This document shows, piece after piece, positions 31,590-37,615 of a DNA stretch of 64,000 bases (the stretch's first letter is position 1; each line of letters opens with the position of its first letter). A program made the position numbers and the translations under genes. Where the stretch lies: positions 62,001 through 126,000 of the forward strand of contig CAYLPJ010000009.1 in the NCBI GenBank assembly GCA_964385465.1, written 5' to 3'. The notes below the pieces were generated by a model that did not search any database, was not told where the DNA came from, and saw only the letters and a program-made list of their open reading frames with translations. Source of the stretch: CAYLPJ01 sp964385465 (GTDB lineage: Bacteria > Planctomycetota > Phycisphaerae > SM23-33).

Positions 31590-32420
31590 CTACAGGTAGC
31601 CCCCGTCGTCGCGGCCGCCCCGGCCCAGAATGGCGTCGCGCTGGGCCCGCGTCATGCGGGCGGCCGCCGCCTGCCGCTCATCCGACGGCAGGGCCAGGAA
31701 CTCCCGCCGCGTGCGGGGGAGGTCCTCACCGGCCGATCCCCCACCCCCGGCCTGGCGGGCGCCGCTGCCGGGAATGACGTTCGGCCTGACAAGGTTGGCG
31801 TTCTCCGGCCGGGCGAGGAAATCGCTCACGACGCGGTTGGCGTCGGTGACCGGCCGCTCGCCATCCAGCAGCGGCTGCCCGGCCTCGTCGAGGAACTCCA
31901 GTGCGGGCTCTCCGTCGTCGGTCTCACCGAGACGCACGCGGTCCCGCAGCAGGGCGACAACCTGTTCGGGGTTGATCGCTCGGGCGCGCACGGCGGCGGA
32001 ACGGAGCTGCTGATCTCTCAGCAGGTCGGCGAGGCGCTGTTGCAGGGCGTCCTTGTGCCCGCGCAGGTGTTGGAGATGCTGCTCCAGCGGCTGGCGCACC
32101 CGCCGCTCGATGGCCGCGATGTCTTCGGCGTCGGGCGCGTCCGTCCCGCCGCCGGCGTCGCCGCCGTCGAGCTGTGCCCGCAGGGCCTCGACTTCCTCGG
32201 CCAGGCGGCGGGCCTTCTCCTTGGCCGCCTGACGCTGGGCCACCACCTTGTTCAGCTCGGCGCGAGAGACCGTCTCTCCGCCGGGCGTCTGCGGCGCGTC
32301 CGCGTCGCCGGACGACGCCTGCTGCGAAGCGTCGCCCGCCGGAGCCGCCGCGCCACTCGCGCCGCCGTCTCCGAGGGAAAGCCAACCGTCCGGTCTCTTG
32401 TCGTGATCCATTTGCTCCAT
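31590..32420 (-). CDS. Scaffold-like protein
   Basis: 276 residues immediately before the capsid gene, the usual position of a scaffolding protein. A disordered Ala/Gly/Pro-rich N-terminus is followed by a coiled coil at about residues 50-85 (VVAQRQAAKEKARRLAEEVE) and further helices. The C-terminus, with MTRAQRDAILGR and the final DGGYL, is shared with the small coiled-coil protein at 16985-17305 and is presumably the capsid-docking end. It lacks any protease motif. The family name is inferred from position, composition and coiled-coil content. Confidence 0.7.
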   Translation of the reverse strand: MEQMDHDKRPDGWLSLGDGGASGAAAPAGDASQQASSGDADAPQTPGGETVSRAELNKVVAQRQAAKEKARRLAEEVEALRAQLDGGDAGGGTDAPDAEDIAAIERRVRQPLEQHLQHLRGHKDALQQRLADLLRDQQLRSAAVRARAINPEQVVALLRDRVRLGETDDGEPALEFLDEAGQPLLDGERPVTDANRVVSDFLARPENANLVRPNVIPGSGARQAGGGGSAGEDLPRTRREFLALPSDERQAAAARMTRAQRDAILGRGGRDDGGYL

Positions 32421-32436
32421 GGTCGATGGTCCTGGT

Positions 32437-33315
32437 TCAGGTTCGGGTCGCGTGTGTGTTCCCCCCGACCGCCGCCCGCGCGGGGCCGGCCGGCAAGGGC
32501 AGAATCCATGTCTCGATCAGGAAGCCCGGCTCCCAGTTCCTCGCCAGCCAGGCGCGGTTGCGTCGCCCGGCGTGGGCGACCGCGGCCGGGCCAAGGTCGA
32601 TCCAGTCCCGCAGCGCTTCGCCGAGTTCCTCGGGCGGCGTGGCGACGAACGGGTGCCCCCGCCCACGGGCGAGCCGCTGGACCTGCCACCCGGCGGTGGG
32701 CGAACAGGGGTTGAAGACCGTGCACGCCAGGGCCAGGGCCTCGAAGCTCACGCGCCCCGCGCCCTCCGGGACGCTCAGGTCCACCACCATGTGCGCCCTG
32801 GCCAGCCGCCGCAGCCCACACGCGCCGGGGGGACCGCACAGCACGTCCACGTCCGCGTTCAGCCCCGCAAGGGCCGCCAGGGCGACTTCGTACGCCTCGT
32901 CACCGGCGCCCGCGCCGGCCGGCAGGCAGCAGAGCACCGCCACGCGGTCCGCCGGCTTGTCAACCGGGCGATACAGGGGCCGGCAGTGAGGGACGAGTTC
33001 CGGCAGGACCGGGCAGCCGAGACGCTCGGTCTCGCGTCGGCCGGCACTGACGCCCCACGGCAAGCCGTCGCCGGCGTCGGCCGGCCCCATGGCCCGCCCG
33101 GTGTGAGACCAGCCGAGGGTGCGGCCGACGGGCAGCGCGTCGGCGCAGGCAGGCCAGGCGTCGTGGCAGAGGACCACGTCGGCGCAGGCAAGCCGCGCGG
33201 GCGAGGCCCCGTCGGCGCGGCGGGCGTAGCTTCGCCATCCGGCCTGTCGGAAGGCCTCGCAGGCGCCGCGGACCTCGTCGGCGTCCGGCGTCGGGCTGAG
33301 GTGGACGGCGATCAT
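32437..33315 (-). CDS. Phage-encoded GT-B glycosyltransferase-like protein
   Basis: 292 residues inserted between portal and scaffold genes; its ATG overlaps the portal stop (ATGA). The C-terminal domain shows the EX7E motif of GT4-type transferases (VPEGAGRVSFEALALACTVF) followed by the usual glycine-rich donor loop context. The N-terminal half has Rossmann-like repeats (DVVLCHDAWPACADALP, VAVLCCLPAGAGAGDEAYEV). No membrane segment is present. A transferase inside a head module suggests modification of capsid or portal protein, or glucosylation of DNA, but the acceptor cannot be told from sequence. Confidence 0.7.
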   Translation of the reverse strand: MIAVHLSPTPDADEVRGACEAFRQAGWRSYARRADGASPARLACADVVLCHDAWPACADALPVGRTLGWSHTGRAMGPADAGDGLPWGVSAGRRETERLGCPVLPELVPHCRPLYRPVDKPADRVAVLCCLPAGAGAGDEAYEVALAALAGLNADVDVLCGPPGACGLRRLARAHMVVDLSVPEGAGRVSFEALALACTVFNPCSPTAGWQVQRLARGRGHPFVATPPEELGEALRDWIDLGPAAVAHAGRRNRAWLARNWEPGFLIETWILPLPAGPARAAVGGNTHATRT

Positions 33316-34820
33316 CGCCGCCCCCGCTTGCCATCGCCCGGGCGGCGGAACGCCGAGCGCTCGATCTGCTCGGCGATCTGGCGGTGCGGCGGGGAGCCCT
33401 CGCGGACGAGCATGTTGGCCAACTGACGGCTCATCTCGCGGGTCACCTCGGTCAGGTCCCCGGCGACCGGCGAGCAGTCGGTCACCCACGTGCGGATGTT
33501 GTCGAGCATCTCCCCGACGGGCTCGAGGACGAAGTCGCGGTTGTAGGTCACCTCGTAGCCGAGCGCCTCGCTCGCCTCGTGGGGTGCGATGCGCTCGCCG
33601 GTGGCGAGCACGACGGCCTGGCGCATCATCTCCAGCTCCGTCCGCTCGCACTGGGCGGCGGTCGCGCGGAGTTCGTTGTCCAGGTCCGTTCGCTCGATGG
33701 CGAGCTTCAGCCCGCTGCCGGCGTTGGCCTGCACCTCCGCCATCCCGCCGCGGAACTTCAAAAGCCGCAGGATCTCCCCGAGGTACAGCAGCAGCCACCG
33801 CCGCTTCTCAGCGATGTGGGCCACGTTGCCCTGCACGACGTTCAGCGTCGCGGCCGGGTCCTGGGCGGAAATCAGCGTCCCCCCGCCGTAGGTGTCCGGC
33901 AGTTCGGTGCTCTGGAAGCCGGTGGCAAACCAGCGGGGGACGGCTGCGAGCAGTTCGGCGTCGGCCTGGCTCTTGAGGTTCATCGCCACCTTGGCGACCA
34001 CGGCCGGGCGGGTCAGCAGCGACAGCGGCACGCCGCCCTGCCCGGGCTTCTGCGACTCGCTGAAGTACAGCTTGACCACCGGCGGTCGGCCGAGGGCGTG
34101 GCCCCCCTCTTTCAGCAGCCGTACGTCGAGGCCTGTTTCGTCGGCGCTGTCGGCGGCGACGTGGGCGGGCTCGGCCCGCCAGAGCCGATAGCCATCGGCC
34201 GAGACGGTCAGGAAGTCCGTCGGCGCCCGCTCCTCGTCCGCGGCGGCCAGCTCGTCGGCGGGTGCCTGGCGACCGAGGCAGTAGCGGGCCCAGAGCAGTT
34301 CGCGGGACCCGCCGACGGCCCACGCCGGACGCTGGAGCGGGGTGAACTGCATGAAGTAGGGCCCGAGTCGCAGCTCGGCCTGGTCGCGCCGGGTCTGGAC
34401 GATCGCGCCCTCGGGCACGTCGGCGACCTGGGTGACGATGTCAACGCCGGTGATGTAGTGGTTCCACACGGCCCGCCGCATGAAGGCATCGAGCGTCGTC
34501 CCGCAGCCGTCGGCGTCGTGGATCAGCGGGGCGATCAGGTCGCGGTAGCGGCCGCCGGCGGCGAGGCTGCGTTTTGGCGGCGTCCGCCAGAGGTTGTCCA
34601 CGCGGATCCGCACGCCGTCGCGGCACATGTCAAGCGGGACGGACATGTCCAGGCGGTAGCGGTAGTCGTCGTCGTGCTCCTGGCGGCTGAACCGGGGCAG
34701 GTACGTGCCTGCCCGAAGGACATCCAGCGTGACCTCGGCGGCGTCGGTCTCCAGCCGCCACCGCGCCCGGTGACGGCGAAACAGCGTGCATTCCTGGAAC
34801 GGGTCGAACGGTTCGGGCAT
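33312..34820 (-). CDS. Portal protein
   Basis: 502 residues located directly after large terminase, forming the DNA-entry ring of the head. Visible segments fit large tailed-phage portals: an N-terminal wing (YRYRLDMSVPLDMCRDGVRI), a central stem and crown (PLSLLTRPAVVAKVAMNLKS), the helical segment EKRRWLLLYLGEILRLLKFR, then KLAIERTDLDNELRATAAQC and a C-terminal helical domain. Length is normal for the family. It shares a 4-nt overlap with the glycosyltransferase gene. The basic tail GDGKRGRR may contact DNA. Confidence 0.75.
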   Translation of the reverse strand: MPEPFDPFQECTLFRRHRARWRLETDAAEVTLDVLRAGTYLPRFSRQEHDDDYRYRLDMSVPLDMCRDGVRIRVDNLWRTPPKRSLAAGGRYRDLIAPLIHDADGCGTTLDAFMRRAVWNHYITGVDIVTQVADVPEGAIVQTRRDQAELRLGPYFMQFTPLQRPAWAVGGSRELLWARYCLGRQAPADELAAADEERAPTDFLTVSADGYRLWRAEPAHVAADSADETGLDVRLLKEGGHALGRPPVVKLYFSESQKPGQGGVPLSLLTRPAVVAKVAMNLKSQADAELLAAVPRWFATGFQSTELPDTYGGGTLISAQDPAATLNVVQGNVAHIAEKRRWLLLYLGEILRLLKFRGGMAEVQANAGSGLKLAIERTDLDNELRATAAQCERTELEMMRQAVVLATGERIAPHEASEALGYEVTYNRDFVLEPVGEMLDNIRTWVTDCSPVAGDLTEVTREMSRQLANMLVREGSPPHRQIAEQIERSAFRRPGDGKRGRR

Positions 34821-34848
34821 GGGGGTCTCTCTCGCGTTCGGGCTGGCC

Positions 34849-36333
34849 TCAGGCGTACCGCAGCAGGCGGGTCTCGGTCCGGTGCGGTGCCCAGCGGTTG
34901 ACGAAGTAGTAACGAAGCGCGTCCATCGGATGATCGCAGGGCTGCGGCTTGATCGGCTCGTCGATGACCTGCCCGTTGACCTTGCGGAGGCGGTAGGACT
35001 CGAAGGCCTCGATCAGCCGCCGGCATCGTCCGGCGACGGTCAGCCGCGACGTTCCCGCCGCTGTGCGGAGGGACGAACGGATCAGGTTGATTCCGTTGTG
35101 GACGTCCCTCGCCCACGGTGAGGTGCTGTACCTGCACGGGATGCCGTGAGCGGCGAAGACCTCGATATCGCTGTAGCCGGTCTGGTCGTTGCGGCTGGCA
35201 CCGGCGGGGTCGCAGAAGGTCGCCTCGATGCGCCGGGCGTCGTCGCGCCGGGCGATCTCGTCGGCATGGCAGGCCGTCGTGGCGCTGCCGGCACAGTATT
35301 CGTCCACCACGCGGACCCCGCCGCCCTTGGTCTCCTGGATCCACAGGCAAACAAAGGCGTTCCAGCCCCAGTCGATCGCCCGCCACGTCGGCAGCGACGG
35401 GTCGAAATCCAGGTACTCCCGAACATGCTCGCGACGATCGAAGCCTGGGTAGACCATGCCGTCCAGCGCGGGCCGGCGGCACTCGGCCTCGGCCTGCCAC
35501 TGCTCGGGCGACCAGCGGCTGAACTGCCGGACCGCGTCGGCGATCGGCAACAGTCCCTCGCACTCGGCCGCGATACCCAGCCGCCGCGCCTCGTCGCCGT
35601 AGACCTCCCGCGCCTTGGCGACGCAAACGGCCGCGAGGGGACAGCTCTCGCAGCCCTCGCCCCTGGCGTGACGCTCCGGCGGACACTGCTCCAGCGCCTC
35701 CCAGATGTTCCACTTGTGCAGCCGCGGGCCGCTGGGCCCGGCGCTCTCGGCGACGGTGCGGCCCATGGCCCCGTCGGCACGGTGCCAGGTGGACGTGTCC
35801 ACCACGCGGGCCGGCCTGCCGGGCGTGCCTGCGAGCATCCCGATCGACGCGGCCAGGACGTCGCCGTCGATCTCGTCGATCTCGTCGCGGTACAGCCGCT
35901 GGACCTTCGCCCCGCGAACGCGTCGCTGCGTGGCGGCGAGGATCTCGAAATCGCCGTTGGACAGCCTGGTAACCAGTCGCCCCGGGGCTCCGCAGAGCCG
36001 ATCGCCCAGGACCTGCTCGCACCATCGCGCCCAGTAGCCGTAGAGGTTCATCGCCTGGGCCTCGCTGCCGGAGAGCACGCGCCCGTGCAGCGAGCCGGCG
36101 GCGAAGCGAAAGTCCAGCGTGGCCAGGATCGACGCCGACAACGTCTTCATCCCGCTGCGGCAGGCCCAGACGACCTGGTCCCGCCATGGGCGGAAGAACG
36201 CGTCGGCCACGAAGCCGAACGGCGAGGAGTGCCCGGGCGTCAGCACGCGTCGCGGCAGACGCACGCCGAAGGCCTCCTCGATGTATCGCCACAGCTCCAG
36301 CTCGAATGTCGGCTTTGCGACCGGGTCATCCAT
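34849..36333 (-). CDS. terL: Terminase large subunit (packaging ATPase-nuclease)
   Basis: 494 residues, motor that packages DNA into the procapsid. The N-terminal ATPase has an atypical Walker A (VVWACRSGMKTLSA near residues 52-65) and Walker B (LYRDEIDEID near 145). The nuclease part shows the acidic triad context AIDWGWNAF near 315, TFCDPAGASRND near 370 and the final DHPMDALRYYFVN. Between ATPase and nuclease is a cysteine cluster (EQCPPERHARGEGCESCPLA, then AAVC), like a metal or Fe-S binding insertion. The upstream neighbour is a TerS-like protein and the downstream neighbour the portal. All catalytic regions look intact. Confidence 0.85.
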   Translation of the reverse strand: MDDPVAKPTFELELWRYIEEAFGVRLPRRVLTPGHSSPFGFVADAFFRPWRDQVVWACRSGMKTLSASILATLDFRFAAGSLHGRVLSGSEAQAMNLYGYWARWCEQVLGDRLCGAPGRLVTRLSNGDFEILAATQRRVRGAKVQRLYRDEIDEIDGDVLAASIGMLAGTPGRPARVVDTSTWHRADGAMGRTVAESAGPSGPRLHKWNIWEALEQCPPERHARGEGCESCPLAAVCVAKAREVYGDEARRLGIAAECEGLLPIADAVRQFSRWSPEQWQAEAECRRPALDGMVYPGFDRREHVREYLDFDPSLPTWRAIDWGWNAFVCLWIQETKGGGVRVVDEYCAGSATTACHADEIARRDDARRIEATFCDPAGASRNDQTGYSDIEVFAAHGIPCRYSTSPWARDVHNGINLIRSSLRTAAGTSRLTVAGRCRRLIEAFESYRLRKVNGQVIDEPIKPQPCDHPMDALRYYFVNRWAPHRTETRLLRYA

Positions 36334-36662
36334 GGTCGGCCGGCTCCCGTCGTGCGTGTCCGCAGCGCAGGCGGTCGGCGGACCCGCCCCGGCGGGGAAC
36401 CGCCCCCCGGCCCGCGGGCCGCCCGTTCGAACGGCGCGCCCGCGGGGCCGGAAGGTCGGCGGAGGAGCCCCGGCAAGCAGGGAGGGCTCGCCGGGCTCGA
36501 TGCCCGCCCGGCAACCGCTGAATCTGGTCGCCGGGTCGGGGGCGCAGGGCTGGATCGGAGACGTTTGGTCTGGTGCGAGGTCGCAAGGCGGTGGAGCACC
36601 TCCGGGCGGATCGGTTCAGGCGGCGAGAGACGCCCCTCCCTGGTCGGGGGCCAACGGGCCGA
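36334..36662. other. Spacer between TerS-like and large terminase genes
   Basis: The longest gene-free gap of the cassette. Frames on both strands are Arg/Pro-rich low-complexity and have no ribosome-binding site or coding character. It contains two perfect 12-bp palindromes (GGCCCGCGGGCC at 36409 and CCGTTCGAACGG at 36423). A packaging (cos/pac) site or a regulatory element could lie here, but nothing decisive is seen. Confidence 0.4.
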
Positions 36663-37010
36663 TCATCCCGCGGCCGCGTGGCCGGCCCGCTCCAGGAGCC
36701 AGTCAGGAGTCAGGTCTGGGCGGCGTCGCAGCATTCGAATCCAGTTGCACACGGTGTCCCGGCAGACGCCGAGGGCATCGGCGGCTTCCTGGTGGGTGAA
36801 GCCCTGGCAGAGCAGGAACAGGGCGGCGTCGAAGGTCTCCCACCGCCCGCCGCGTGCCATCACCATCTGCATCTGGCCCCACTCGCTGGCCCAGCAGTCG
36901 AAGCAGAGCGTCTGCGGCGCGTGCCCGGCCGGGCCGTGGTACATCGGGTCGCCGAATTCCTGCCCGCACCGCGGGCACCGGAACGCCGTCGTCGTTGCCG
37001 TCGCGATCAT
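36663..37010 (-). CDS. Zinc-ribbon HTH protein, probable terminase small subunit
   Basis: 115 residues from an ATG with AGGAG at 9 nt. The N-terminus is a CxxC...CxxC zinc ribbon (FRCPRCGQEFG, LCFDCWASEWG). The C-terminal half is a clear helix-turn-helix (THQEAADALGVCRDTVCNWI near residues 71-90) followed by RMLRRRPDLTPDWLL. Terminase small subunits often carry such a DNA-recognition helix-turn-helix and are encoded just before the large subunit, though here a 330-bp gap separates them. A transcription regulator is the alternative. Confidence 0.6.
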   Translation of the reverse strand: MIATATTTAFRCPRCGQEFGDPMYHGPAGHAPQTLCFDCWASEWGQMQMVMARGGRWETFDAALFLLCQGFTHQEAADALGVCRDTVCNWIRMLRRRPDLTPDWLLERAGHAAAG

Positions 37011-37116
37011 GCCCCGAACTCCTTTCGCTTCCTCACGCCGTTCGGTGTGCGCGAACCGGTCCCGCATGTCGTGGAAAGGGTTTCGCGCCTCCCTGCCGCC
37101 GGGCCGTTCCGGCGGG

Positions 37117-37365
37117 CTATTCGCAGATGCACGGTCGTTCGAGGCACTCGGCACAGACGGGCGCGGGGTCGTAGGACTCCCGGGCCCCGCAGTCGTCGCA
37201 GACACGGACGAACTCGTCCGGCTCGCGGTCACCTGCCGGGCCGTGCCGGATGCCCCTCAGCGAGCAGGTCAGGAACGCCCCGGCACCGAGCTCCGCCGCG
37301 GTGGCCTCTCGCCCGCACTCGCGGCACCGCATTGCCCGTTGTGGATCCACGCGGAGCCGGAGCAT
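37117..37365 (-). CDS. Cysteine-rich zinc-ribbon protein
   Basis: 82 residues, first gene of the cassette, with GGGAG before the ATG and a sigma70-like promoter about 130 bp upstream. At least eight cysteines are arranged as CxxC pairs (MRCRECGREA, VCDDCGARES, VCAECLERPCICE), suggesting two zinc ribbons. The following gene also encodes a zinc ribbon. It may be a small DNA- or RNA-binding regulator expressed early, or an anti-host protein. No family is recognised. Confidence 0.6.
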   Translation of the reverse strand: MLRLRVDPQRAMRCRECGREATAAELGAGAFLTCSLRGIRHGPAGDREPDEFVRVCDDCGARESYDPAPVCAECLERPCICE

Positions 37366-37491
37366 GGGGGTCTCCCAGCGACTCTGTTCCTGTCGGTCTT
37401 CGGAAAACCCACCGCCGATGTCCCCGAGTTGCCGGCGTCGCGGCGACCCGTGATGCCGCTTACCGTTTCGCTGCTATCCGATTCGCGATGA

Positions 37492-37519
37492 ATTATACAG
37501 CAGGTTCGCTCTCTTGCAA
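37492..37519 (-). promoter_or_regulatory. Sigma70-like promoter of the phage cassette
   Basis: On the minus strand TTGCAA and a consensus TATAAT are separated by 16 nt, within the most AT-rich stretch of the window. Transcription would start near 37485 and read into the zinc-ribbon gene and the whole structural cassette. No repressor gene lies beside it. Confidence 0.6.
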
Positions 37520-37571
37520 GAAAGAAATGCAAATTATTTGATAGTTATTTAACCACCTCATGACACATATA

Positions 37572-37598
37572 GCAAGTTAATGCGCACATTGCACTTGC
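37572..37598. promoter_or_regulatory. 27-bp imperfect palindrome upstream of the cassette promoter
   Basis: GCAAGT...ACTTGC outer arms enclose AATG-TGCG-CATT inner arms. It lies in the AT-rich gap between the antiporter stop and the cassette promoter. No T-run follows, so an operator or recombination/attachment core is more likely than a terminator. Confidence 0.4.
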
Positions 37599-37615
37599 GG
37601 TCGTGGGCGGAACGG

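Larger units (their letters stand above)
16540..37519 (-). mobile_element. Phage-like structural cassette (defective prophage or GTA-like locus)
   Basis: About 30 unidirectional, mostly overlapping genes run from an AT-rich promoter patch to a hairpin terminator. Large terminase, portal, scaffold and major capsid genes define the head module; a frameshifted chaperone pair, tail-tube-like and adhesin-like proteins form the tail module; an XhlA-like protein, a lipoprotein and a holin-like protein form a lysis-like module. I find no integrase, repressor, replication gene, endolysin, prohead protease or long tape-measure protein. No duplicated attachment site is evident at the borders. Intact frames throughout argue against simple decay. 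The limits given are the transcription limits, not proven integration ends. Confidence 0.8.

Noticed and set aside
36326..36599. Small open frames between TerS-like and large terminase genes
   Set aside because: Low-complexity Arg/Pro composition and no start signals; treated as spacer.
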